Of a DNA stretch of 64,000 nt, positions 8,013 through 19,011 are shown piece by piece (position 1 is the first letter of the stretch; every line of letters begins with the position of its first letter). This DNA comes from Novosphingobium sp. PP1Y (lineage in GTDB: Bacteria; Pseudomonadota; Alphaproteobacteria; Sphingomonadales; Sphingomonadaceae), in assembly GCF_000253255.1 (NCBI RefSeq), contig NC_015580.1:465001-529000 (forward strand), in the 5' to 3' direction. Position numbers and translations under genes: made by a program. The notes beneath the pieces were generated by a model. That model was not told where the DNA came from. It ran no database searches and saw only the letters and a program-made list of their open reading frames with translations.

Positions 8013-8867
8013 ATGGGAAAACTGGAATCACCCGAGCGCGCGCAAGGCGGAGACCTCGTGCGCCGCCATCGCCTTTCGACCCGCCTCTGGCACTGGATCA
8101 ATGCCGTCACCTTGCTCGTGATGCTGATGAGCGGTCTGATGATCTTCAATGCCCACCCGCGGCTCTACTGGGGCGAATACGGGGCGAACTTCGACCGGCC
8201 CTGGCTCAAGATCGGCACCCTCCAGAATACCCGCACCGGCGAGTACAGCGGGTTTCTGCAGGTAGGCGACGCGCGGGTCGACACCACCGGCGTCCTCGGC
8301 CTGTGGGAGGACGGCGACGGGCGCCAGCAACGCTATGCCTTCCCGTCCTGGGTGACGATCCCTTCGCGTTACAGCCTGGCCGGCGCGCGTATCTGGCACC
8401 TTGCCTTCGCATGGGTGCTGGCTCTCGGGTTGCTGGCGTACCTGCTCTGGTCGCTGGTCAACGGGCACTTGCGGCGCGACATCCATATCACCCGCAGGGA
8501 ATGGAGCCCGCGGCACCTGTGGCATGACGTGAAGCAGCACGCGCGCCTGCGTTTTCCGAAAGGCGCGGCGGCGCTGCGCTACAATGCCTTGCAGAAGCTC
8601 GCCTATGCCGGGGTCCTGTTCGGGTTGCTGCCCTTGATGATCGTCACCGGCCTTGCCATGTCGCCGGGCACCGATGCGTGGGCGCCCATCGTCACCGAAC
8701 TGTTCGGCGGGCGGCAATCGGCGCGCTCGGTCCATTTCATCTGCGCCTTCCTGCTCGTGGCCTTCTTCGTCGTGCACATTGTCATGGTCGTGCTGGCCGG
8801 GCCCATCAACGAAGTGCGCTCGATGATTACCGGCAGGTACCGGCTGCCGAAGGAGAAAGGCCAATGA
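8013..8867 (+). CDS. Cytochrome b561-type membrane protein, partner of molybdoenzyme
   Basis: A 284-residue integral membrane cytochrome b of the bacterial b561 group (PF01292-like). Candidate heme ligands are His in the first membrane segment (STRLWHWINAV), in GARIWHLAF, and in the last segments (VHFICAF and VVHIVMV). A periplasmic insertion of about 90 residues separates helices one and two. It should pass electrons between the quinone pool and the periplasmic molybdoenzyme encoded next, with which it overlaps (ATGA). GAAAGGAG precedes the ATG at 8013. Confidence 0.85.
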   Translation: MGKLESPERAQGGDLVRRHRLSTRLWHWINAVTLLVMLMSGLMIFNAHPRLYWGEYGANFDRPWLKIGTLQNTRTGEYSGFLQVGDARVDTTGVLGLWEDGDGRQQRYAFPSWVTIPSRYSLAGARIWHLAFAWVLALGLLAYLLWSLVNGHLRRDIHITRREWSPRHLWHDVKQHARLRFPKGAAALRYNALQKLAYAGVLFGLLPLMIVTGLAMSPGTDAWAPIVTELFGGRQSARSVHFICAFLLVAFFVVHIVMVVLAGPINEVRSMITGRYRLPKEKGQ

Positions 8868-9631
8868 GCCGTCAGTTGATCCTTTCGCGCCGCACCCTGA
8901 TCCGCACCGGGGTGGTCGGGACCGGCGGCCTGCTCCTGTCGGGCTGCGACAAGCTTTTCGAGAATCCCGCCTTTCGCTCCGCGCTCGAAAGCGGGGAAGA
9001 CCTGCACAAGGCCAGCCAGCGCGCGCTGGGCCGCAATGCCCTTGCGCGTGAGTTCTCCGCCGGCGACATGTCGCCGGTGTTCCGCGCCAACGGCAGCCGC
9101 GAAGGCGCAGGCGAGGAATATCGCCGCCACCTTGCGCAGGGATTTGCGAACTGGTCGCTCAAGGTGGACGGGCTGGTCGAACGGCCGCTGGCGATCCCGC
9201 TCACCGCGCTGAGGCAATTGCCCCAGCGCAAGCAGATCACCCGGCACGACTGCGTCGAAGGCTGGAGCGCGATCGGCCAGTGGCAGGGGCCGCGCCTCGC
9301 CCATATCCTCGATCTGGCGCGGCTCAAGCCCGAGGCGCAATACATCGTCTTCCACTGCGCCGATCTCTATCGCGGGCGGCCCTACTACGAATCCATCGAT
9401 CTCGTCGATGCATTCCATCCCCAGACGATCCTGGCCTGGCAGATGAATGGCAGGCCGCTTGAGCAGCAGCACGGTGCGCCGCTGCGCCTGCGCGTCGAAA
9501 AGCAGCTAGGCTACAAGCACGCCAAGTTCGTGACCCGCATCGAGGCGCGCGCGTCGCTCGATGGGCTCTACGGCGGCAAGGGTGGCTATTGGGAAGACCA
9601 GGGCGCCTACGCCTGGTATGCCGGAATTTGA
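8864..9631 (+). CDS. Tat-exported molybdopterin oxidoreductase (sulfite oxidase fold)
   Basis: A 255-residue enzyme of the sulfite oxidase/YedY superfamily. The N-terminus has a twin-arginine region (LSRRTLIR) followed by a lipobox LLLSGC, so it is predicted to be a Tat-exported lipoprotein. Cys130 in HDCVEGWSAIGQW is the molybdenum ligand of the family. It shares an ATGA overlap with the cytochrome b gene, implying a membrane-anchored pair. The substrate is not evident; protein methionine sulfoxide or another S-oxide is possible by analogy with MsrPQ, though the cytochrome is not MsrQ-like. Confidence 0.85.
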   Translation: MSRQLILSRRTLIRTGVVGTGGLLLSGCDKLFENPAFRSALESGEDLHKASQRALGRNALAREFSAGDMSPVFRANGSREGAGEEYRRHLAQGFANWSLKVDGLVERPLAIPLTALRQLPQRKQITRHDCVEGWSAIGQWQGPRLAHILDLARLKPEAQYIVFHCADLYRGRPYYESIDLVDAFHPQTILAWQMNGRPLEQQHGAPLRLRVEKQLGYKHAKFVTRIEARASLDGLYGGKGGYWEDQGAYAWYAGI

Positions 9632-9751
9632 CGCCTTGGCCCGTGACGTAATGAGGTGCGGGCCTATTCCTGCGTCTTCCCACTTGGTGTCCCCTCGAGG
9701 CCGCAAGGCTCCGGGCATGACCTCAGCCCTACGCAGGAGTAGTCCCCAGCA

Positions 9752-11131
<1,380 letters not shown>

Positions 11132-11274
11132 TGGCTGAGCGGTGGACCCTTCACCCGTTGCGGATAGGACCTTTCCCATCGCGCAACTTTAGTTCACGAT
11201 TCCGCAATTGAGCCCGTCGATCCACAGAACGGGCAGAAAACCTCGCAAGGCAGCAATCAGGGGAAAGCCAGCGA

Positions 11275-12798
<1,524 letters not shown>

Positions 12799-12816
12799 GG
12801 CCCCGGCTGCCCCGTT

Positions 12817-12839
12817 CATCCTTCGACAAGCTTAGGATG
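12817..12839. repeat. Short intergenic dyad element
   Basis: CATCCT and AGGATG arms flank an 11-base centre that includes CGACAAGCTT. This resembles the CTTCGACAAGCTCAGGATGA-type palindrome scattered through sphingomonad genomes. It sits just after the symporter stop, between convergent genes, where it could help end transcription. Confidence 0.5.
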
Positions 12840-12893
12840 GGCGGGGGTAAGTCGATGGCGCAGCGAAAGGCAGCGGGCACACGGAGGCCCGCT

Positions 12894-12989
12894 CGCCCGG
12901 AGCCTGCCGAAGGGCGCCCGCAAAACGCCCGGAGCCTGCCGAAGGGCGCCCGCAAAGCGCCCGGAGCCTGCCGAAGGGCGCTTGCGGCC
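12894..12989. repeat. Three tandem copies of a 32-bp unit
   Basis: Copies begin at 12894, 12926 and 12958 with an exact 32-bp period. Each contains CGCCCGGAGCCTGCCGAAGG; the first two are near identical and the last drifts at its 3' end. The array directly abuts the wecC stop at 12991. The unit is GC-rich and contains the GAGCCTGCCGAAGG half of the common sphingomonad intergenic element, suggesting local tandem duplication of a repetitive element. Confidence 0.85.
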
Positions 12990-12990
12990 C

Positions 12991-14292
12991 TCAGCCGACC
13001 AGTCGCAGGGCGGTTTCCGTCTCGCGCACTGCGCGGGGCTGGTCGGGCCAGATGCCGCGGGTATCGTAGACCAGCTTGTCCGCACGCTCGGCCAGCGGCA
13101 CGACGCGGAAGACATCGTGGTCGACCAGCACGATCAGGATGTCGCAGGCTTCCAGGGCATCGTCGATGTCGATCTGGCGCGCGCCGGTGCCGGTGAACTC
13201 GATCGGCAATTCGGCGGCATAGGGCTCGACGATATGGATGCGATCCCCGAACTTGCGGGCGAGGCGGCTGGCGACGAAACGCGCCGGGCTCTCGCGGAAG
13301 TCGTCTATGTTGGCCTTGAAAGCGAGGCCGAGGCAGGCGACTTTCGCGCCGGGATGCGCTTCGACCAGCGCCTCGGCCTTGGCGATCACGTGATGCATCT
13401 TGCCATCGTTGACGCCGCGCGCGGTGCGGATCAGCGGGGTCTCCTCCGGCGCGCCGTGGACGATGAACCAGGGGTCGACGGCGATGCAGTGGCCGCCCAC
13501 GCCGGGGCCGGGTGACAGGATGTTCACGCGCGGGTGCCGGTTGGCAAGGCGGATCACTTCCCACACGTCGAGCCCCATGCGGTCGGCGACGATGGAAAGC
13601 TCGTTGGCGAAGGCGATGTTGACGTCGCGATAGGCGTTCTCGACCAGCTTCGTCATCTCGGCCGAGCGGGCATCGGTGGTGACGCATTCGCCGCGCACGA
13701 AGCGCTTGTAGAAGGCCAGCGCCTTGCGCGCGCAGCGCGGGGTGATGCCGCCGATCGAGCGGTCGTTGTTGGTCAGTTCTTCCAGGATGCGGCCGGGCAG
13801 CACGCGCTCGGGGCAGTAGGAAATCGAGATGTCGGGTATCTCGCCGGTGAGGCCGGGAATCTTGAGGTCGGGGCGCAGCCCGGCGATCAGGTCGCGCAGC
13901 TGTTCGGTCGTGCCGACCGGCGAAGTCGATTCCAGGATGATGACATCGCCCTGCTTCAGCACCGGGGCGATCGTGCGCCCGGCCGACAGGACATAGGAAA
14001 TGTCGGGGGCGTGATCCTTGTCGAAGGGCGTGGGCACGGCAATGACGAAGACATCGGCTGGCGCCACTTGCGTCGAGGCGGACAGCAATCCGCGCGAAAC
14101 GACGCCATGGACGAGCCCATCGAGATCGACTTCCTCGATGTGGATCTCGCCGCGATTGATCGTGTCGACGACCTTTTGAGAGACGTCGAGGCCCAGCACC
14201 CGGCATCCGGCGCGGGCGATCACGGCGGCAGTGGGAAGTCCGATATAGCCCAGTCCGACGACGCAGACCTCAGGCTTCTTGTCCGATTTCAT
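12991..14292 (-). CDS. wecC: UDP-N-acetyl-D-mannosamine dehydrogenase
   Basis: A 433-residue nucleotide-sugar dehydrogenase that oxidises UDP-ManNAc to UDP-ManNAcA with two NAD+. The N-terminal Rossmann signature VCVVGLGYIGLPTA is followed by the central active-site motif VGGHCIAVDPWF with catalytic Cys, and a C-terminal UDP-binding domain. The start overlaps the end of wecB by 23 bp, showing translational coupling. It supplies an acidic sugar for a surface polysaccharide; no glycosyltransferase or polymerase gene is adjacent. Confidence 0.93.
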   Translation of the reverse strand: MKSDKKPEVCVVGLGYIGLPTAAVIARAGCRVLGLDVSQKVVDTINRGEIHIEEVDLDGLVHGVVSRGLLSASTQVAPADVFVIAVPTPFDKDHAPDISYVLSAGRTIAPVLKQGDVIILESTSPVGTTEQLRDLIAGLRPDLKIPGLTGEIPDISISYCPERVLPGRILEELTNNDRSIGGITPRCARKALAFYKRFVRGECVTTDARSAEMTKLVENAYRDVNIAFANELSIVADRMGLDVWEVIRLANRHPRVNILSPGPGVGGHCIAVDPWFIVHGAPEETPLIRTARGVNDGKMHHVIAKAEALVEAHPGAKVACLGLAFKANIDDFRESPARFVASRLARKFGDRIHIVEPYAAELPIEFTGTGARQIDIDDALEACDILIVLVDHDVFRVVPLAERADKLVYDTRGIWPDQPRAVRETETALRLVG

Positions 14293-15409
14293 TCGCTAGC
14301 AGCTCCACGATTCGGCGCGCGGATTGCCCGTCCCCGAAGGGATTGTGGGCGCGCGCCATGGCCTCGTAGGCCACGGTATCGTCGAGCAAGGTTGATATTT
14401 CGGTAACGATCGTCTCGGCTGAAGTTCCGACGAGTTTCGCGGTTCCCGCCTCCACGCCTTCGGGGCGTTCGGTGGTCTCTCGCATGACGAGGACCGGCTT
14501 GCCCAGCGCCGGGGCTTCCTCCTGCACGCCGCCGCTGTCGGTCAGCATGATCTCCGCGATATTGAGCAGGCGCGCGAAATGCGGATAGTCGAGCGGCTCG
14601 ATCAGGGCGACGTTGTCCAGTCCGGACAGGCGATCGTTCATCACCCGCCGCACGTTGGGATTGAGGTGGACCGGGAAGATCACTGCCGTATCCGGACGCT
14701 CGGCGATGCGGCGGATGGCCGTGGCGATCTGCTCCATGCCCTCGCCGAAATTCTCGCGCCGGTGGCTGGTGACGCCGATGATACGCTTGCCGGCGAATTT
14801 CGTTTCGAGGTCTGCCAATCCGGCGGCAAGATGGGGCTGGGACTCGATCAGGGCGCTGACCCAGTGCAGCGCATCGATCACCGTGTTGCCGGTGACATGA
14901 ACGCGCTGGGGATCGACGTTTTCCTTGACCAGTGCCGCGGCCGAGGTCTCGGTCGGCGCGAAGTGCAGGCTGGCCATCGCACCGATGATCTTGCGATTCA
15001 CCTCTTCGGGCCAGGGATGGTAGATATTGTAGGAGCGCAGGCCCGCCTCGACATGGTCGACCGGAACCTTGCGGTAATAGGCGGCGAGCGCGCCGGCCAT
15101 GGCAGTGGCGGTGTCGCCCTGCACGATGACCCGGTCCGGCTTCACCTGGTCCATGACCTTGCCGATGCCGGTCAGCAGGTTGGCGGTCAGCGCGTCGAGC
15201 GTCTGGTCGGGCTGCATGACGTCGAGATCGTGGTCGGGCACGATCCGCGCGATGTCCAGCACCTGGTCGAGCATCTGGCGATGCTGCGCCGAGACGCAGA
15301 CCACGCATTCGAAGCGCGGATCGGCTTTCAGTGCATGGACGACGGGGAAGAGCTTGATCGCCTCGGGGCGGGTGCCGAAGATCACGAGAATGCGGGAAGT
15401 CTGGGTCAT
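14270..15409 (-). CDS. wecB: UDP-N-acetylglucosamine 2-epimerase (non-hydrolysing)
   Basis: A 379-residue epimerase converting UDP-GlcNAc to UDP-ManNAc in the cytosol. The family start ILVIFGTRPEAIKLFPVV is present, along with HVEAGLRS near residue 118 and LTDSGGVQEEAP near residue 290 for UDP binding. It is the first gene of the wecB-wecC pair. The upstream 685 bp are non-coding and should contain the promoter. Confidence 0.95.
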   Translation of the reverse strand: MTQTSRILVIFGTRPEAIKLFPVVHALKADPRFECVVCVSAQHRQMLDQVLDIARIVPDHDLDVMQPDQTLDALTANLLTGIGKVMDQVKPDRVIVQGDTATAMAGALAAYYRKVPVDHVEAGLRSYNIYHPWPEEVNRKIIGAMASLHFAPTETSAAALVKENVDPQRVHVTGNTVIDALHWVSALIESQPHLAAGLADLETKFAGKRIIGVTSHRRENFGEGMEQIATAIRRIAERPDTAVIFPVHLNPNVRRVMNDRLSGLDNVALIEPLDYPHFARLLNIAEIMLTDSGGVQEEAPALGKPVLVMRETTERPEGVEAGTAKLVGTSAETIVTEISTLLDDTVAYEAMARAHNPFGDGQSARRIVELLANEIGQEA

Positions 15410-16094
15410 CGCGCCGGAAATAGCACCCTGTGGTTAACCTTGATCTAAGGCTCGCCTCGCGGCCCGGATCGGACACCATCCTGCGCGGCATTTGCGGCAG
15501 GCGCCATGCCGATACGGGAAGGTGACGACATTTTAATGCCTTACTGTGCCATTTCGGCTGAAATGAACGTGCGCAAAGTCCTTGCTTTCGCTATAGTGCT
15601 GTCAGTTCGCAGGATGAAAATTGCGGTCATAACAAGATATAGTCATGGCGCGCTAATGTTACTTGGCGATGACTGTCGCTATGTCCGTCTGTGCTGCCGC
15701 ATAAAGAAACGGCAGCTTAAACAAGCCGCCGTTCAAGTTGTTCAGAGCCTACTGTGTAAACAGGCCCTTCGGGTCGCATCTCTAAGTAGATCATACGGGG
15801 CCGATTCGATCCAGTCGCAAAAGGCTGGGCGTAAACTATCTCCGTTTTCCATGGCTTTACGGATGTGATTGGCGCTGTGCCCAAGGCCTTCCCAGCCGAA
15901 TCGCCGGCTCCAGGCGATTCGGCTGGTGGATGGCATCGCCCGGTTTGGCCCTTGTCGCCCACGCGCGCTGGGTGCCTCTCGCGCCCGTACGACGACTGGC
16001 GGGGCGATGTCCGTGGTGGCTCGTGCCTCTCGCCTCGGTGGACAACCGGGCCTGGCCACTTGCCCCGGCGGCGCCCTTGGGGAATCAACCGGGC
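15410..16094. other. Long intergenic region, no recognised gene
   Basis: These 685 bp lie between wecB (minus) and dcd (plus). The left part, about 15520-15850, is clearly poorer in GC than its surroundings. Open frames of about 120 codons occur on both strands here, but none has a recognisable product or convincing ribosome site. A 6-bp dyad CATTTC-GGCT-GAAATG lies at 15550-15565 and a strong hairpin at 15894-15924. The composition suggests a promoter region plus possible remnant or acquired DNA. Confidence 0.5.
15894..15924. repeat. Perfect 12-bp inverted repeat
   Basis: AGCCGAATCGCC at 15894-15905 and GGCGATTCGGCT at 15913-15924 flank a 7-base loop. It has no following T tract, so it is not a standard terminator. 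It lies about 170 bp before dcd and could be a repetitive palindromic element or a regulatory hairpin. Confidence 0.7.
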
Positions 16095-16649
16095 ATGGCA
16101 ATTCTGAGCGACAAGTGGATCCGCCAGCAGGCGCAGGAAAACGGCATGATCGAGCCTTTCGTCGAGGCGCAGCGCCGCGACGGATGCATTTCCTATGGCC
16201 TGTCTTCCTATGGCTACGACGCGCGCGTTGCGCCGGAGTTCAAGATCTTCACCAATGTCGATTCGGCCGTGGTCGATCCCAAGGACTTCGCCGCGAACTC
16301 CTTCGTCGATCGTGAAACCGACGTCTGCGTGATCCCGCCCAATTCCTTCGCTCTGGCCCGCACGGTGGAATATTTCCGCGTGCCCAAGGACATCCTCGTG
16401 ATTTGCCTGGGCAAGTCCACTTATGCCCGCTGCGGCATCATCGTGAACGTCACCCCGCTCGAACCCGGCTGGGAGGGGCACGTCACTCTCGAATTCTCGA
16501 ACACGACGCCGCTGCCGGCCAAGATCTATGCCAACGAGGGCGCCTGCCAGTTCCTGTTCCTGAAGGGGAACGAGCCGTGCGAGACGAGCTATGCGGACCG
16601 CGCCGGCAAGTACATGGGTCAACGCGGTGTGACCCTGCCGCGCCTGTAA
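16095..16649 (+). CDS. dcd: dCTP deaminase
   Basis: A 184-residue dCTP deaminase, which makes dUTP for thymidylate synthesis. Length matches the family. The motifs GLSSYGYDAR near residue 36, GKSTYARCGIIVNVTPLEPGW near residue 110 and the C-terminal lid ADRAGKYMGQRGVTLPRL-like tail are present. The ATG at 16095 gives the canonical MAILSDKWIR start, although the frame is open further upstream and no strong ribosome site precedes it. Confidence 0.95.
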   Translation: MAILSDKWIRQQAQENGMIEPFVEAQRRDGCISYGLSSYGYDARVAPEFKIFTNVDSAVVDPKDFAANSFVDRETDVCVIPPNSFALARTVEYFRVPKDILVICLGKSTYARCGIIVNVTPLEPGWEGHVTLEFSNTTPLPAKIYANEGACQFLFLKGNEPCETSYADRAGKYMGQRGVTLPRL

Positions 16650-17037
16650 GGCGCGCCTTTCCGAATTTCCGTCCGAATTCGGGCCGCTTTTGGTCCGCTC
16701 GGCGCGTGCCTGCGTCCGGCCTTTCGCTGATTCGCCGCTCGAAGCGCGTGTGAAGCGCTCTCGGGGATAATTTTTTTCGCAGTGCAGCGAGGGGGCCGGT
16801 GGCTGCCTTTCGCCGACCCCCGCAAGCGCCAGTGTTTGCGGGGCTTTGCGGCCTGTTGGCAGATGCTTATTCGGCCTAACTATCTCATTCGAAATGTGAA
16901 GGATCTCCCCGAACGCGGCCGTGCTGGCTGTTGCAAAAATCCCATGAAAAACTATGTGAAGCCGTCCAAAGCGTGAGAGCGAGGATAACCAAGCACTGAA
17001 ATGTGCTTTGGAGGGTGAAGGAATTTTTGAAGAAAGT
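16650..17037. other. Intergenic and leader region upstream of the ectoine operon
   Basis: About 390 bp between dcd and ectA. A hairpin with 8-bp arms CCCCGCAA / TTGCGGGG at 16818-16843 could end dcd transcription, though its T tract is short; a separate run of seven T lies near 16770. From about 16860 the sequence becomes AT-richer and should hold the ect promoter; TTGCAA at 16931 is a weak -35 candidate. No EctR-type regulator gene is present. The 3' end forms the hairpin described at 16991. Confidence 0.5.
16991..17008 (+). promoter_or_regulatory. Leader hairpin next to the ectA ribosome site
   Basis: AAGCAC (16991-16996) and GTGCTT (17003-17008) pair across a 6-base loop; CC and GG outside can extend the stem past a single bulge. 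It lies immediately before the GAGGGTGAAGGA ribosome site at 17011-17022. Such placement could modulate access to the ectA start. Function is inferred from position only. Confidence 0.4.
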
Positions 17038-17592
17038 TTGAGTAAGCCGGGCCACCGGGACGATCCGGAGGGCCCTAAACGAACGAGCGGCGATGACCGC
17101 CTGTTGCTGAGAAGTCCGCGGGCCGAAGACGGGCCCGCGATCTCGGCGCTGATCGCAGCATCGCCGCCGCTCGATACCAATTCCGCTTACTGCAATCTCC
17201 TGCAGTGCAGCGACTTCGCCGATACCTGCGTCGTCGCCGAGAGGGACGGCCAGATCGTCGGATGGATTTCCGGATACCGGCCCCCTTCGCATCCCGAGCG
17301 AATCTTCGTCTGGCAGGTCGCCGTCGACGCTTCGGCGCGTGGCCTGGGTCTGGGCGGGCGCATGCTCGATGAACTGATTGCGCGCCCCGCCGTGAAGGGG
17401 GCGACCACGCTCACGACGACCGTGACCGAAACCAACGATGCTTCATGGGGCCTCTTCCAGGCCTTCGCGCGCCGCCATGGCGCCGAGCTGACCAAACAAC
17501 CGCGCTTCGAGCGCGAGGCGCACTTCGCAGGTGCGCACGACACGGAATGGCAGGCGAGCATTTCGCCGCTGCCGTCCGCCCAATTCAACTGA
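17038..17592 (+). CDS. ectA: L-2,4-diaminobutyrate N-acetyltransferase
   Basis: About 184 residues, GNAT fold. It acetylates L-2,4-diaminobutyrate in ectoine synthesis. The EctA hallmarks LDTNSAYCNLLQC, GWISGYRPP, FVWQVAVD and ARGLGLGGRML (acetyl-CoA loop) and TTTVTETNDAS are all present. There is no ATG or GTG in frame near the start. I chose TTG at 17038 because the purine-rich site GAGGGTGAAGGA lies at 17011-17022; a TTG at 17008 would put that site inside the gene. First gene of ectA-ectB-ectC-ectD-ask. Confidence 0.9.
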   Translation: MSKPGHRDDPEGPKRTSGDDRLLLRSPRAEDGPAISALIAASPPLDTNSAYCNLLQCSDFADTCVVAERDGQIVGWISGYRPPSHPERIFVWQVAVDASARGLGLGGRMLDELIARPAVKGATTLTTTVTETNDASWGLFQAFARRHGAELTKQPRFEREAHFAGAHDTEWQASISPLPSAQFN

Positions 17593-17609
17593 ACAGGGAA
17601 ACACCTGAG

Positions 17610-18941
17610 ATGATGACGACTCCCAAGCCGAGCGCCAAGACGCCTGATACCGCCATTTATGACCGCCGTGAATCCGGGGTGCGCAGCTACTCCCGTTCCA
17701 TGCCGCGTCAGTTCAACCGCGCGCAGGGCGTCTGGATGCATGACAGCGAGGGCGGACGCTATCTCGACTTCCTGTCGGGCTGCTCCTCGCTCAACTACGG
17801 ACACAACCATCCGGTGCTCAAGCAGGCGCTGATGGATTACATCGCCAGCGATGGCGTGACCCACGCGCTGGACCTGCACACCGATGCCAAGACCGATTTC
17901 CTGCAGACCTTCGAGGACGTGATCCTGCGCCCGCGCGGCCTGGACTATCGCGCCATGTTCACCGGTCCGACCGGCACCAACGCCGTCGAGGCCGCGATCA
18001 AGCTGGCCCGCAAGGTCACCGGCCGCGAAATGGTGATCGCCTTTACCAACGGTTTCCACGGCATGACCCTGGGCGCGCTCGCCTGCACCGGCAATGCCGG
18101 CAAGCGCGGCGGCGCCGGCGTTCCGCTCAGCCACGTCAGCCATGAGCCGTTCGACGGCTACTTCGGCGACGAGGTCGATACCGCCGACCTGCTCGAACAG
18201 CGCCTTGCCGACCCGTCGAGCGGCCTCGATGCCCCGGCGGCATTCCTCGTCGAGACGGTGCAGGGCGAAGGCGGCCTCAATGCAGCGCGTCCGGAATGGC
18301 TGCGCAAGATCGCCGCGCTCGCCAAGAAGCACGGCGCGCTGATGATCGTCGACGACATCCAGGCCGGTTGCGGCCGTACCGGCGGCTTCTTCAGCTTCGA
18401 GGACATGGGCTTCACCCCCGATGTGGTCACCCTGGCCAAGTCGCTCTCGGGCATGGGTCTGCCCTTCGCGCTGACCCTGTTCCGCCCCGAACTCGACGTG
18501 TGGAACCCGGGCGAGCACAACGGCACTTTCCGCGGCAACAACCACGCCTTCGTCACCGCGACGGCGGCGCTGCGCGAATTCTGGGCCGATCCGTCCTTCG
18601 CCGACGACATCGCCCGCCGCGGCGGCATTCTCGAGCAGCGACTGGAACGCATTGCCCGCCGCCACGGTCTTTCGACCCGCGGCCGCGGCATGATGCGCGG
18701 CATCAATGTCGGCAGCGGGGAAGTGGCAGACAAGATTACCGGGGCCTGCTTCGATGAGGGCCTGATCATCGAGACCAGCGGCGCCCATGACGAGATCGTC
18801 AAGGTGCTCGCCCCGCTCGTCATCGACGACGAGACCTTCAACGCCGGCCTCGACATTCTCGAGGAAGCGATCGCCGAGGCGATCGCCCCCGTCGATGATG
18901 CGGACACGCGCTCCGAGCGCAAGCTCAACGTCGCCGCCTGA
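17610..18941 (+). CDS. ectB: Diaminobutyrate-2-oxoglutarate transaminase
   Basis: A 443-residue class III PLP aminotransferase that turns aspartate semialdehyde into L-2,4-diaminobutyrate, the first committed ectoine step. The N-terminus RRESGVRSYSRSMP is typical of EctB; FTGPTGTNAVEAAIKLAR binds the cofactor phosphate, VDDIQAGCGRTG carries the PLP aspartate, and Lys277 in TLAKSLSGMG is the Schiff-base lysine. It begins 17 bp after ectA. Two adjacent ATG codons start the gene; the first is used here. Confidence 0.97.
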   Translation: MMTTPKPSAKTPDTAIYDRRESGVRSYSRSMPRQFNRAQGVWMHDSEGGRYLDFLSGCSSLNYGHNHPVLKQALMDYIASDGVTHALDLHTDAKTDFLQTFEDVILRPRGLDYRAMFTGPTGTNAVEAAIKLARKVTGREMVIAFTNGFHGMTLGALACTGNAGKRGGAGVPLSHVSHEPFDGYFGDEVDTADLLEQRLADPSSGLDAPAAFLVETVQGEGGLNAARPEWLRKIAALAKKHGALMIVDDIQAGCGRTGGFFSFEDMGFTPDVVTLAKSLSGMGLPFALTLFRPELDVWNPGEHNGTFRGNNHAFVTATAALREFWADPSFADDIARRGGILEQRLERIARRHGLSTRGRGMMRGINVGSGEVADKITGACFDEGLIIETSGAHDEIVKVLAPLVIDDETFNAGLDILEEAIAEAIAPVDDADTRSERKLNVAA

Positions 18942-18950
18942 GGCCTGGAA

Positions 18951-18970
18951 GGCGGCCCCGCGCGGCCGCC
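18951..18970 (+). repeat. GC-rich hairpin between ectB and ectC
   Basis: GGCGGCC and GGCCGCC arms (7 bp, perfect) flank the loop CCGCGC directly after the ectB stop. It may protect the ectAB message end or tune read-through to ectC. No T tract follows, so complete termination is unlikely. Confidence 0.5.
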
Positions 18971-19011
18971 CCTTGCCACGCGGCTTCCCATAAGAAACCA
19001 AGGAAAATAAT

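Noticed and set aside
12894..12989. Possible CRISPR array because of 32-bp regular units
   Set aside because: The units are contiguous with no spacers, only three copies, and no cas gene is present.
15506..15868. 120-codon open frame in the wecB-dcd gap
   Set aside because: No ribosome site, no recognisable domain, irregular composition; kept only as a note in the gap entry.
15930..16094. 55-residue N-terminal extension of dcd
   Set aside because: The canonical dCTP deaminase start MAILSDKWIR is at 16095 and the family has no such extension.
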